NCBI RefSeq assembly: GCF_004353915.1
Contig: NZ_SMRP01000001.1
Location: 62,001 to 126,000 of the forward strand
Length of the DNA: 64,000 bases
Direction: 5' to 3'
From: Paraburkholderia silviterrae
GTDB lineage: Bacteria; Pseudomonadota; Gammaproteobacteria; Burkholderiales; Burkholderiaceae
Shown: positions 7,343 to 16,097 of the stretch, piece by piece
Layout: each line of letters begins with the position of its first letter
How positions within the stretch are numbered: the stretch's first letter is position 1
Notes under the pieces: generated by a model
Told to the model about the DNA's origin: nothing
What the model saw: only the letters and a program-made list of their open reading frames with translations
Database searches by the model: none
Translations under genes and position numbers: made by a program

Positions 7343-8722
7343 CTATTCCTCCATAAACGGAGTCAATGAAGAAAGACGATTGGGGATAGACGACTTGTAG
7401 GCGTGCGAGAGGAAATCAAACTTGGGGCGGTAGTACAGATTTTCGAAGGTCACAGTATCGACAACGTCATACACCTTCTCTACTGCCGTCTCCATTACAT
7501 CAGACGCCCCCGTAGCCACACCCAGAAGATCAAAACGACCAACAGAAACAATGCTCCCGGACTTTTTCTTGATTCCATACCAGAACAGATTGTTCTCGGC
7601 AGCATCTTTCCATTTCACATCGATATCGTCGGGAGACTTGTCGGTTTTTTCTCCACCCCCTCCAATATTGAACAGACGGACGCTGGCACCGTACGTATTC
7701 ACTAGAGGATTGCGTCCGTTGGCGATATCCGTGAAGTAGTTGCCAACGAAGGGAGATCCATCGTCTCGCATGACCATCTCGGAAAACAAACCGTCCCATC
7801 CATACCGCATGGCGCAAAATTCGGTGAAGTAAAAGTCCTCGCCGTTATACAGAAGACCTACATCAAAGATCGCCAGACCCGGTTGCTTTTGTGCAAGTTC
7901 GTAAACGATCTCAGGGAATGCCACTTCGTTGAGTCGGCAACCCAGATCTGTTTTGACGCTGAGTGCCAGATTTCCGCCCTTCTGTATACCAATGTCGCCC
8001 GCGCCGAACGACTTGCTCTCGAACTCGGCCAGCGAATATACGGGTTCTCCGTCATAGAAGACCATGACAGGCGTCACTTCCTGACAGTTTGGGATCTTCT
8101 CCTCAAGCAGGAATCCGCCTGCCTCATAGGCAGACTTTTCTTTCGTTAGGGCTTCAATAAGAAGCTCTCGTCCTTCTTGCGGATCATCCGTTCTAGGTAC
8201 CTTGGTGCCACCGCTGTTGCCATTACTCTTCAGAACATAGACGCTTTCAGATTGCTGAAGAAACGTGATTCCATCCTTGGCCGATTTGAAGTTCCTGGCT
8301 TCCGCCACTTTCACTAGCGGGTAGTGCTTCTTGACGAACGACTTGGCGAGAGCGCGCTCCTTCTCCATCCGGTAGTACCACTCAGTCGGAAGAAGGCCGT
8401 TTCGATATCCCATCTTCACCAGACGCTCGGCGATTGGGTACATGTTGTTGTAGTCGAAAAAAATGAAGTAATCGTCGCGCTGGGACCTCGGAACCATAGC
8501 CAACATCTTGATGACCTCTTCGGCCGTTTTCCTCTCCATGAGACCTTGATAGGTTGAGTGACGCTGATACCTCTCATCCGATTTTTCTTCGTCCTTAACA
8601 CCCGGAAGATTGAGATAACTGAGTGTCGGAACCACACCGAGGATGACGTCGTACCCTTCCATTCTGAGATGCGCAGCAAGAGGAAGGGGGTAGCAGTCGT
8701 AGAAGAAGAAGACGAACTTCAT
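7343..8722 (-). CDS. ATP-grasp ligase, PurD-like
   Basis: The 459-residue protein has an N-terminal Rossmann-like half (MKFVFFFYDCYPLPLAAHL). The ATP-grasp core follows, with an ATP-binding strand and Gly-rich loop at VLKSNGNSGGTK and a metal-site region FDVGLLYN...FYFTEFCAMRYG, which resembles the E-x-N/C-x-R motif of glycinamide-ribonucleotide synthetase (PurD). Such enzymes join a carboxylate to an amine through an acyl phosphate. It overlaps the racemase gene by four bases (ATGA), so the pair is translated together. A housekeeping purine role is unlikely in a phage late operon; an amino-acid ligase using the racemase product is the simplest inference. The gene is visibly richer in A+T than its neighbours, suggesting separate acquisition. 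Confidence 0.75.
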   Translation of the reverse strand: MKFVFFFYDCYPLPLAAHLRMEGYDVILGVVPTLSYLNLPGVKDEEKSDERYQRHSTYQGLMERKTAEEVIKMLAMVPRSQRDDYFIFFDYNNMYPIAERLVKMGYRNGLLPTEWYYRMEKERALAKSFVKKHYPLVKVAEARNFKSAKDGITFLQQSESVYVLKSNGNSGGTKVPRTDDPQEGRELLIEALTKEKSAYEAGGFLLEEKIPNCQEVTPVMVFYDGEPVYSLAEFESKSFGAGDIGIQKGGNLALSVKTDLGCRLNEVAFPEIVYELAQKQPGLAIFDVGLLYNGEDFYFTEFCAMRYGWDGLFSEMVMRDDGSPFVGNYFTDIANGRNPLVNTYGASVRLFNIGGGGEKTDKSPDDIDVKWKDAAENNLFWYGIKKKSGSIVSVGRFDLLGVATGASDVMETAVEKVYDVVDTVTFENLYYRPKFDFLSHAYKSSIPNRLSSLTPFMEE

Positions 8723-9369
8723 GCAAGAAGCCTCTCGATTGTTTTTTGCCCGGCATCAACGAATGCCGAGTTTTCCAGGACGGGCAATTCAGTGCACCCG
8801 AGAATCACCTTCTCAGCCCCCCGAATGCGAAGCTCGTTTGCGATGTTTCTCAGCGCAACTCTGTCCGCCACCGTGTAGCTTCCATCAATAACGCGCTGTA
8901 TGAGCAGGTCTATCTTTTCTTGCTGCGCATCATTCGCTTCTACCGGTTCGACACCATGACGGCGCAGCGCCTCTCTATATAGACCCACATCTCGAGTAGA
9001 ACGCGATCCCAGTACACCGACCGCGCGACACTCCTTCACCGACGATGCAGCAACGTCGACCATATCGATGATTTCCGACGAGGTTCTCGTACGCAGGAAG
9101 GGAAGGTGAACATGGGCTGTATTGCAGATAATGACGACCGTTGTGCACCCTATACCGGAGAGCAATGCAACAGACCTTTCCAATTCGCTCCTGAGGACCA
9201 TCTCATCGGCGATACCTTGCTCATTGAGTGCGGTGCAGGAAAGGTTGTGCAGGACGATTTCTGGAAAGTCCTCATCCCGAGTCGCACCATGCGCCTGGCA
9301 CGTATCAATGAGGCGACGGTAGAAGTGCGCGCCGGCCAGCGCTCCGAGTCCGCCAATCAAGCCGATCAT
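8719..9369 (-). CDS. Aspartate/glutamate racemase family protein
   Basis: The 216-residue protein begins MIGLIGGLGALAGAHFY, the phosphate/carboxylate-loop start of cofactor-independent Asp/Glu racemases. It has both catalytic Cys motifs: Cys82 in IICNTAH and Cys192 in LGCTELP. Length and spacing match aspartate racemases. Its start overlaps the stop of the Lys-rich gene upstream and its stop overlaps the ATP-grasp start. It should interconvert L and D forms of an acidic amino acid; the exact substrate is not decided by sequence. Confidence 0.85.
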   Translation of the reverse strand: MIGLIGGLGALAGAHFYRRLIDTCQAHGATRDEDFPEIVLHNLSCTALNEQGIADEMVLRSELERSVALLSGIGCTTVVIICNTAHVHLPFLRTRTSSEIIDMVDVAASSVKECRAVGVLGSRSTRDVGLYREALRRHGVEPVEANDAQQEKIDLLIQRVIDGSYTVADRVALRNIANELRIRGAEKVILGCTELPVLENSAFVDAGQKTIERLLA

Positions 9370-9563
9370 TTCTTGCCCTTGTGCGTCGCCGTGCGAGAGC
9401 CGCGCTTGGGCATCTTCTCGGGCATCTTGCCGACCTTCTTGCCGTGCGTCGCGTCGACCATTTCCTTTGCCACCTTCTGCGGCACGCCGGTTTTCTTGGC
9501 GACCTTGGGATCACGCGCGGCCGCCCGCATGAGGCGGTTTTGCGCTTTCGATTTCACTGTCAT
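9366..9563 (-). CDS. Small Lys/Arg-rich late protein
   Basis: This 65-residue protein is strongly basic (KSKAQNRLMRAAARDPKVAKK, then MPKRGSRTATHKGKK) with no hydrophobic core. It may bind nucleic acid or be packaged with DNA. It overlaps the racemase start by four bases. Confidence 0.65.
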   Translation of the reverse strand: MTVKSKAQNRLMRAAARDPKVAKKTGVPQKVAKEMVDATHGKKVGKMPEKMPKRGSRTATHKGKK

Positions 9564-9574
9564 GTAGTGCCTCC

Positions 9575-9754
9575 TTAAATCACGGGAATCTTTCCGGCTT
9601 TCGGCTTCGCGCGCTTCTGCACCTTGCGCATTTCGGCGCCGAACGTGCCCTTGGAAACCGACGAGGACGGCTTGGCTTGTTTCTTCGGGGCTTTGGGCAT
9701 ACTCTCTTTGGGCGCCTTGAGTTTTGGCACCTTCACACCGCTGATCTTTTTCAC
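9575..9754 (-). CDS. Small Lys/Pro-rich late protein
   Basis: I place the start at the GTG at 9754 because GGAGG lies five bases upstream; an in-frame ATG at 9766 has no site. The 59-residue product (MKKISGVKVPKLKAPKES...) is a Lys/Pro/Ala chain ending KRAKPKAGKIPVI, probably disordered and DNA-binding or virion-internal. Confidence 0.65.
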   Translation of the reverse strand: MKKISGVKVPKLKAPKESMPKAPKKQAKPSSSVSKGTFGAEMRKVQKRAKPKAGKIPVI

Positions 9755-9764
9755 CTGAACCTCC

Positions 9765-9884
9765 ATGAAACCCGACGACTACTATTCCGAATGGGACGAC
9801 GCCAAATTCGGACTTGGCTTCCCGCTGCTCATCCTCGCGACGGTCGGCTTCTTCGCGTACGCCATCATCAAGATCTTCATCTGA
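9765..9884 (+). CDS. 39-residue membrane protein on the opposite strand to the late operon
   Basis: The frame fills the gap between two leftward genes almost exactly. It encodes an acidic N-terminus (MKPDDYYSEWDDAKFG) followed by one membrane segment (FPLLILATVGFFAYAIIKIF). Almost every codon ends in C or G, as in real genes here. Against it: no clear ribosome-binding site, and it runs against the late operon, overlapping the next gene's 3' end by eight bases. Confidence 0.4.
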   Translation: MKPDDYYSEWDDAKFGLGFPLLILATVGFFAYAIIKIFI

Positions 9885-12372
9885 GCGCCGCCGCGTACTG
9901 GTTGGCGTCCTGCTTCACGTCATCAGGCGCCGATTGCATGCTCCGCGCGAGCGAACTGAGCGCCGCGGGCACGGCGGCCGGCGAGATCTTCGTGGACTTC
10001 GCGAGCCACTGCACGAACGGCTGGTAGGTCATCAGGCGCGCGGTGAGATTGGCGCCCGCAGCGCCGCCCAGAAGACCCGCAGCGACCCCGACGTGACCGG
10101 AAGCGATCGCACCCGCCACGCCACTCACCAGACCGATCTGCGCCGCGGCGTGGCTCGTGCCAGAAGGGTTGGAGAAAACCCGGCTACCCGACTTGATGGA
10201 TTCCGCCGATTTGGCGATCTGGTCTAGCGCGACGCGAAGCCGTCCGTCCTGGCCAGAGAACATCACCGACTTCGCTTGCGGCGACATCTTGTTCCAGTTC
10301 GTGAGGAAGGTTTGCGTCGAGAAGCGCTCGCCCTCGGCGCCCTGCTGGCCGGCGCTCGCAAGACCCATGCGGCGGATATAGGCGGACTTCACCACGTCTC
10401 GCTCGGCGGGCGTGAGGCTCTTCATGATCGAGCCGATCTTCGTGGCGCCAGCCTGCATGTCGGCGGCGTTCACAGCCGACTTGAAGACCTTTTCGGGAAT
10501 GTCCTGTTTGGCCACCTTGTCGAGGACGTCTTCGATGCGCGCGTAACCCGCCCGGCTGAAGGTATTCGCGCGCTGCATGGCCTTCACTGCGGCGGGGTTA
10601 CCCGTGGCCTTCGCTGCGTCGTCCAGATCGCTTGAGAGTGCCGCATAGAGCGCCTTCCACTTGCTGCGCGGCACGTCGCTCGCGAGCGAGTTGTTCGAAA
10701 TCTCGTCACCTACCAGCGTGCGCAGTTTCTTGAGCGCCTCGTAGGGCAGCCTGTCCGCCTGCTTGACCGTCATACCGGCGGACTGCGTGGAGCCCGTGTC
10801 ATCCTTTAGCGCGCGCTCGATGTCCTGAATCTTGCTGTTCTTGAAAAAGCGCGAAAGGTTTTCAGCGCCCGGAATGTCCTGATTCATCGCGGCCAGAGCC
10901 TGCTTGGTGCGATCTACCTTGACCGCGGTATTGGGCTTGATGAACTGGTCGAGCTTGTTGTAGAGCGCGGTTTGTCCCTGCTTGAAGCGATCCACAAAGC
11001 CGCCGGGCCCAGACAGCCCCTTCTCGATCGTGCGGCCAGCAACAGACGGCGTGGCGTTTGGCGAGAGGTCGTCAGCGATCTTCGTGGCCCGCGTGCCGAT
11101 TTCCTCGGCTTGCTGCTCGGCTTTCTTGGCCATCTGGCCAGCGCCCCCGGGCGTCTTGGCGAGCAGGCTCTCGAGCGCCTGAGAGTTTCGGTTGCCTGTG
11201 ACCTGTCCCACGCTCGGGGTGGTAGATCCGGCCTCCTGGAACGTCTTCATGCGATCGAGCATGTCCGGGATGTTCTCGGCCGAGCCGCGCAGCGCGTTGC
11301 GCGTTGCCGCCGCGCCGCCGGCTATCGTTGCCGAGGGCGCCAGACTGCCAAGCAGGCTGGCCGCGAGCTGCGCACCCGGGCCGCCGCCTTCCTCGCGCGT
11401 GATGCCCGCCGCGCCAGCGCCTGTTGCGGCAGAGAGCGCCTGCATGCGCGGACGGTCGGCGAGCTGCGCGAGCGCGTTGCGCGCCATGGGATTCGCCACT
11501 GCGCCGGCGGCCGCGCCTGAGAGTCCAGCGCCAGTCAGCGCGCCAGCCGCGCCGGCCTGAATGTCGCCCAGCACTCGCTCCGTGGGCGTGGCCGGCTGCG
11601 GAAGGCCGGCGCTCGTGAGCGCGTTATTGACCGTCTGGGAAGGCAGCGCGAGCTGCGGGATGCTCGCGCCGGTGAGCGCATTCACGCCTCGGATGCCAAG
11701 GTTCACGCCGCGGTTCAGCGTGTCGCCCAGGAACGTGAGCGGACTCGCCGCGCCTTCGGCCACGTTGCGCACGCCAAGTCCCAAGCCGCGCAAGTCCTGC
11801 TGCGCTCGCGTGGGCTCCGGTTGGGCGGGTTGCTGCGGCGTTCCCTGATCGGACGGCGCGGCATCGGCGGCCACCACCGGCGCGGCCTTCCACCAGTCGC
11901 TGTCGTCAGCCGCTGGAAGACGCCCTGTCACATCGTTTGCGTACTGCAGCGTGTTTGGCGCGTTCGGGTTTCGCGGGTCGCGCACGGCGATCCCCGCACG
12001 CGCTTTCGGGATAGCCCCCTCTCCACCGTAATAGCCCACCGAGATCAGGTGCGCATCGCCTCCGGTCTTGTCCGAGAGCGACTTGATGTAGCGCACCGCG
12101 GCGCGCGCGTTCTCCTCGGGGTTCTCGATCGACCAGCCCTTGTCGGCAAAGCGTTTGAAGGTTGCGGGCTTCATCTGCATGCCGCCCACAGCGCCAGCGT
12201 CCGACGTCGCGGTATCGGCGCCCGCGCTCGACTCCTGCGTGTAGATGCTGCGCGCCAGGTCCGCGAGCTTGCCAGTGACGCCCTCGGCCTTCAGCGCCCG
12301 GTCGAGTGGCGACCCGCTGCCTTGCGACGGCGCCGCATCGACCACCGCCGCGTCATCCCACCAGTTGGCCAT
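9877..12372 (-). CDS. Internal virion protein with lytic transglycosylase domain
   Basis: The 831-residue protein has an N-terminal SLT fold at about residues 25-140: the catalytic Glu lies in IYTQESSAGADT, followed by AVGGMQMKP and NARAAVRYI. The long remainder is Ala-rich and helical with Gly/Ala segments that could insert in membranes. This plan fits an ejection protein that leaves the capsid, cuts peptidoglycan locally and helps DNA cross the envelope. It is one of three consecutive ejection-type genes. Confidence 0.8.
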   Translation of the reverse strand: MANWWDDAAVVDAAPSQGSGSPLDRALKAEGVTGKLADLARSIYTQESSAGADTATSDAGAVGGMQMKPATFKRFADKGWSIENPEENARAAVRYIKSLSDKTGGDAHLISVGYYGGEGAIPKARAGIAVRDPRNPNAPNTLQYANDVTGRLPAADDSDWWKAAPVVAADAAPSDQGTPQQPAQPEPTRAQQDLRGLGLGVRNVAEGAASPLTFLGDTLNRGVNLGIRGVNALTGASIPQLALPSQTVNNALTSAGLPQPATPTERVLGDIQAGAAGALTGAGLSGAAAGAVANPMARNALAQLADRPRMQALSAATGAGAAGITREEGGGPGAQLAASLLGSLAPSATIAGGAAATRNALRGSAENIPDMLDRMKTFQEAGSTTPSVGQVTGNRNSQALESLLAKTPGGAGQMAKKAEQQAEEIGTRATKIADDLSPNATPSVAGRTIEKGLSGPGGFVDRFKQGQTALYNKLDQFIKPNTAVKVDRTKQALAAMNQDIPGAENLSRFFKNSKIQDIERALKDDTGSTQSAGMTVKQADRLPYEALKKLRTLVGDEISNNSLASDVPRSKWKALYAALSSDLDDAAKATGNPAAVKAMQRANTFSRAGYARIEDVLDKVAKQDIPEKVFKSAVNAADMQAGATKIGSIMKSLTPAERDVVKSAYIRRMGLASAGQQGAEGERFSTQTFLTNWNKMSPQAKSVMFSGQDGRLRVALDQIAKSAESIKSGSRVFSNPSGTSHAAAQIGLVSGVAGAIASGHVGVAAGLLGGAAGANLTARLMTYQPFVQWLAKSTKISPAAVPAALSSLARSMQSAPDDVKQDANQYAAALR

Positions 12373-13829
12373 TACGGCTTCCTCCGGCGCGAGCCGTCGG
12401 GCGCGATGAACTCAGTCCCGGACGGCAGCGCGTCATAGTCCGCTTTCGAGGCGATTTTCTTCGCCGCGCCTCCCTCCAGACCGCGTGCAGAGGGCGACAG
12501 GAACCTGTCGAAGTCGTCACGCCCAGTCGATTGCTCGTACTGGCGCTTCAGGCCGTTCAGTTGCCCCTTGAGCAGTTGCTTGACCTGCGCGACAGCTCCC
12601 GCCAACTGGTCGGGGCTCTTGACCTTGTCAAAGATGGCCTGCGCCTTCTCGCGATCGCCCACGCCGCCACCAGAGCCGAGAATGCCCTTCACGACTTCGT
12701 CCGCGACGATGCTCTTTGCCGCTTCGAAGTTGGTGGGCACCGCAGAGCCGGTCTGCTCGGCAAGCGTCTGGGCTAGCCGGTTGAACCCCTGCAGGTTGCC
12801 GTTCTTGAGCGCCTGCCCGGCCTGCGTGAGCGTATCAAGGTGATCGAGCGAGACGCTGAGAGAGCGCACCGTGTCGCCCTTCTTGCCGTACTCGAACTGG
12901 CCAATCGCCGCCTGGCGGTTCTTGAACTCCTTCGCGTCGTACTGCGGATACTTTTCCGCCAGACGAGACATGACAGCCTGCCCCCATGGGGATCGCAGTG
13001 CCTGCGAGGCGAGCGGCGCCATATCGTACTTGCCGATCTGATCAACGACGGCGTCAACCGACTCCGGATCAAAGCCCTTGGTCTTGTTCTGCACCGCGGC
13101 GTCACGGTCCTTCTGCGAAATCTTGCCACGGGAAAGGTCGTAGTCGAGTTTGCCGACATCCGACACCGGCAGGTTTTCCTGACGCTCCTCGCGCTGCTCG
13201 GCGATATCGGCGCGGCGCTCCTGCGTCTTTTCCTGCCTGGCCTGACGCTGCTCGTCGAGCACGCGCTTGTACTGCGGCGACCCGGTCACAAACGCCTTGT
13301 TGATGTTCGGATCGAACGGGAGTTGCAGCGCGCGAGACTGATCGGACGTCAGCATCCCTGATTCCTGCGCGTCGGTGATCGCCTGATTGCGCTCCCGTCC
13401 GACGATGCGCGCGGCTTCATCCTTGGGCGTGCCGCCCGCCACGAGGTCTTCATAGCGCTGTTGCGCAGACGTTGCGATATCGACCAGACGGTCGTGCTGC
13501 TTGTCGGCGATGTTCATGCCCAGCAAACGTTGATTGATCGAGTTGCTGATCGCGCGCTGCTTGTTCTCTTCGATCGTCGCCAACTGGTTCTGGATCTTGA
13601 AGCCCGCCTCGGGGTTGACCTGCGTGATGCGGCCAATCGTGGCTGGCGTAGGCAGGCCATTGTCGCCAAGCGCTCCGGGCTGCTTCAGGATGCCGAGCAG
13701 CGCGTTGTTCTGCTGCTGCGCTTGCTGGGCCTGCTCGACCTGCATCTGGGCGAGCTGGTTGCGGTAGGCGAGCTGCTGCAGCTCTTGCGGATTCGCCACC
13801 GCGAGCGGGATATTTGCGTCGACGGGCAT
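12372..13829 (-). CDS. Putative internal/ejection protein, Gln-rich helical
   Basis: The 485-residue protein is helix-rich, with a Gln-rich N-terminus (QAQQAQQQNN), a coiled-coil centre (about residues 190-230) and a C-terminus with repeated helix breaks. No enzyme motif was found. Its stop overlaps the transglycosylase gene by one base. By position it corresponds to the gp16/gp20-type ejection proteins of P22-like phages. Confidence 0.6.
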   Translation of the reverse strand: MPVDANIPLAVANPQELQQLAYRNQLAQMQVEQAQQAQQQNNALLGILKQPGALGDNGLPTPATIGRITQVNPEAGFKIQNQLATIEENKQRAISNSINQRLLGMNIADKQHDRLVDIATSAQQRYEDLVAGGTPKDEAARIVGRERNQAITDAQESGMLTSDQSRALQLPFDPNINKAFVTGSPQYKRVLDEQRQARQEKTQERRADIAEQREERQENLPVSDVGKLDYDLSRGKISQKDRDAAVQNKTKGFDPESVDAVVDQIGKYDMAPLASQALRSPWGQAVMSRLAEKYPQYDAKEFKNRQAAIGQFEYGKKGDTVRSLSVSLDHLDTLTQAGQALKNGNLQGFNRLAQTLAEQTGSAVPTNFEAAKSIVADEVVKGILGSGGGVGDREKAQAIFDKVKSPDQLAGAVAQVKQLLKGQLNGLKRQYEQSTGRDDFDRFLSPSARGLEGGAAKKIASKADYDALPSGTEFIAPDGSRRRKP

Positions 13830-13837
13830 CGTTTATC

Positions 13838-14626
13838 TCACTGAAGAGCCGGTTCATTCGACATAGCCGGTGTGTTGTAGGGGGAATAATTTCCACCACC
13901 ACCGCCACCATTGAACGAATTTAGGAACGCCTGGTTGCTCAGGAGACTGGTCAGGCTGCTGGCACCGCCAACCAGACCACCAGAGAGGGCATTGGCCGAA
14001 CCCACCGTGCCGGCCGCCTGCGCGTTGCCAGCGCCGATGATGTTGTTGCCAATCGACTGGCCCGTCTGGATCGCCGCGTTGCCCACGCCCGCCGCCGCGT
14101 TCTCGCCAAGCGAGGCCGTGTTGTACAGGCGGCTGAAGATGTTGTTGAGGTTCGAATTCCAGGTGTTGAAGTTCGTGTTGTACGAATTCAGCGAATTGTT
14201 GAACTCGCTCTGGTACGAGCCGAGAGCTGTCTGCTGGCCGTAATCGGAAAGCGCCTTCAGTGTCGCGCCCGAGTTCACGCCACCCAATGCCGAAGCCTGG
14301 CTCGTGATCGCGTTGCCGCCCTGCTGTAGCAGGAAGTTGTACTCGGGATCGCTTGCCGGGTTGTAGTTGAACGAGAAACCCGGATATTGCTGCTGCCCTG
14401 GACCGTTGTTGAAGCTCTGCAGCGACGTGAGCGCATTGTTGCCCGTGTTCATATACGGCTGCAGATCGCTCTGCGTCGTATTGAACATCGCCAGTTGAGC
14501 GGCCGTGGCATTTCCGGAAGCTGCTGCCTGCGTGTCCGCGGCACTTTGGGACGCATTGGATCCAATGACAGCACTGCCAATGCTGCCTGCCAGCCCTGCT
14601 CCTGCTATTGCAGCAGCTACGCACAT
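13838..14626 (-). CDS. Putative DNA-transfer (ejection) protein, Asn/Gly-rich
   Basis: The 262-residue protein starts with a hydrophobic Gly/Ala segment (AAAIAGAGLAGSIGSAVIG) followed by Asn/Ser/Gln-rich helices and a Gly-rich tail. This composition and its place before two other internal proteins match the P22 gp7-type injection protein. Its start overlaps the GNAT stop by ten bases. Confidence 0.6.
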   Translation of the reverse strand: MCVAAAIAGAGLAGSIGSAVIGSNASQSAADTQAAASGNATAAQLAMFNTTQSDLQPYMNTGNNALTSLQSFNNGPGQQQYPGFSFNYNPASDPEYNFLLQQGGNAITSQASALGGVNSGATLKALSDYGQQTALGSYQSEFNNSLNSYNTNFNTWNSNLNNIFSRLYNTASLGENAAAGVGNAAIQTGQSIGNNIIGAGNAQAAGTVGSANALSGGLVGGASSLTSLLSNQAFLNSFNGGGGGGNYSPYNTPAMSNEPALQ

Positions 14627-15120
14627 GGCTCACCTCGCGGAAGGTCTTTGAGTTTGAGTTCCATCACCACGTCGTCGGCTATATAACCGCGTCGCTGGAG
14701 AATCTCGTACATCTTTCCGGTCCTCGTGACCGGCCAGCCAATAATGCTGACGCCTCGCCCGCGAAGCGTGTCCTCGATCTGGGACATGAAGCGCGGCATG
14801 GAAAGACGATGATCTGGCTGCACATAGAACGTATCGACGTTCCCGCACAATTCGGTCTTCAGATGCAGGCTTCTATAGAGGATCAGCAGCGCATACCCGC
14901 GCAAAACATTTCCCTCGTCACGCAGCGTCATTGCGATCAATGAATGGTTCTCGGCCAGATACAGGTACTGGTCAATATCCGGATCAATCGGAAGGCCGCG
15001 CTGCCCGTGATAGGCGCAGGTGTCTTTCTTGATCTCCGAACATTCATCCCAGCTTTGCTGGCCAAGCGGAACAATCTCGTCCGCAAGTTCTCGAGTGAAA
15101 GATTCGATGGCGATCTTCAT
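14617..15120 (-). CDS. GNAT-like N-acetyltransferase
   Basis: The 167-residue protein has a GNAT-like order: an acidic N-terminal helix, strands around LRGYALLILYRS, VDTFYVQPDHR, then a helix (MPRFMSQIEDTLRGRGV) and a terminal MYEILQRRGYIADDVVMEL, as in GNAT strand 6 to 7. The usual RxxGxG/A acetyl-CoA loop is degenerate. GNAT genes are frequent among P22-like tail genes; the target is unknown. Confidence 0.65.
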   Translation of the reverse strand: MKIAIESFTRELADEIVPLGQQSWDECSEIKKDTCAYHGQRGLPIDPDIDQYLYLAENHSLIAMTLRDEGNVLRGYALLILYRSLHLKTELCGNVDTFYVQPDHRLSMPRFMSQIEDTLRGRGVSIIGWPVTRTGKMYEILQRRGYIADDVVMELKLKDLPRGEPCA

Positions 15121-15500
15121 GCGACACCTACCTCCCCTTCACCTTCGATTACCAACGCTGTGGCAGCAGAGGCCAGGCCAGTGAGGAAGTCCGCCACATC
15201 AAGCCGAACCGCTCCGTACCAGTCGACGTAGTTCCCCGAGTTTCCGTTTGCCGGAATGCTCGTGTTGTTGAACGCAAATTCGGTCCCTGCGGCAGAGGCG
15301 CCGCTCGCGCCGATGTAAAGCGAGGCGCTCGCTGCGTTGGCGGATTTATTGACGACGCGAAGATGGCGGATGATCACGTAGGCATTCGAGTTCGTTCCCG
15401 AGAGCCCCGCGCCCCCGCTGAGGGTTGGCGGATTGATGAGGTTTGCCGCGGACGTGCCAAGGGCCACCGGACCGAACCGGACCACTTTGTTCGAAGCCAT
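15117..15500 (-). CDS. Small beta-rich structural protein
   Basis: The 127-residue protein (MASNKVVRFGPVALG...) is beta-rich and Gly/Ser/Asn-rich with few charges, like decoration or tail-associated proteins. It is coupled to the GNAT gene by a four-base overlap. No family was recognised. Confidence 0.55.
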   Translation of the reverse strand: MASNKVVRFGPVALGTSAANLINPPTLSGGAGLSGTNSNAYVIIRHLRVVNKSANAASASLYIGASGASAAGTEFAFNNTSIPANGNSGNYVDWYGAVRLDVADFLTGLASAATALVIEGEGEVGVA

Positions 15501-15509
15501 GGGGAATCC

Positions 15510-16097
15510 TTACTGGGGCATGAGAAACCCTTTGACGTAGACCTTGCCTACGCCAACGGGAATTGCCGAAGTGAATGAGAGCGTCTTGCCGCTTAAGGAA
15601 AACTGGTCAGCGCCTTGCCACGCGCTATCGAATGTCACGATCAGGTTGGCCTGCGAGCCATAGCCCTGGGAAAGCGTGAGACTCGTGGTGGTGCCGCCCG
15701 TGAAATCGACGCCACTGGCAAAACCGTACGTACCACCGCTACCCTTCTCGTCAAACCAGCCGCCTGGAGAAACCAGGCCGGCGCGCATCATCGGTTCGTC
15801 TGCGTCCGCGATATCGAGCACAAGCGCGGGGCCGGGGGCACCCTGCAGGCCTTGAGGACCCATTGGACCCACGGGCCCCGGAATGACTAGCGCATCCCCG
15901 TCTCCACTCTCGTCTGAAAAGAGGACTGGCAGACTTTGGGACTGGGAGGAGATTTCGTTCAGGAAATCCCCGGGCGCCGCTCCCGTACGGTTGAACAGCA
16001 GCTGCAGCAGATACATGCCGTCCCGGGTGAGACGGCCATTCGCATCAGTGAACGGAGCCGACCAGTTCGGGAAGCCACCCTGAATCGGGTACGTCAT
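15510..16097 (-). CDS. Tail protein with collagen-like repeat and shared tailspike module
   Basis: The 195-residue protein has an N-terminal domain (FPNWSAPFTDANGRLTRDG), a short collagen-like GXY run at about residues 85-105 (GPVGPMGPQGLQGAPGP), and a C-terminal module of about 75 residues from DEKGSGGTYGFASG to VYVKG. The last part is clearly homologous to a module inside the tailspike. It probably trimerises through the collagen-like part and attaches at the neck next to gp10. Confidence 0.65.
   Translation of the reverse strand: MTYPIQGGFPNWSAPFTDANGRLTRDGMYLLQLLFNRTGAAPGDFLNEISSQSQSLPVLFSDESGDGDALVIPGPVGPMGPQGLQGAPGPALVLDIADADEPMMRAGLVSPGGWFDEKGSGGTYGFASGVDFTGGTTTSLTLSQGYGSQANLIVTFDSAWQGADQFSLSGKTLSFTSAIPVGVGKVYVKGFLMPQ

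Noticed and set aside
8719..9369. Glutamate racemase for host peptidoglycan (MurI)
   Set aside because: Length of 216 and the CNTAH/CTEL pattern fit the aspartate-racemase group better than MurI, and the context is a phage late operon.
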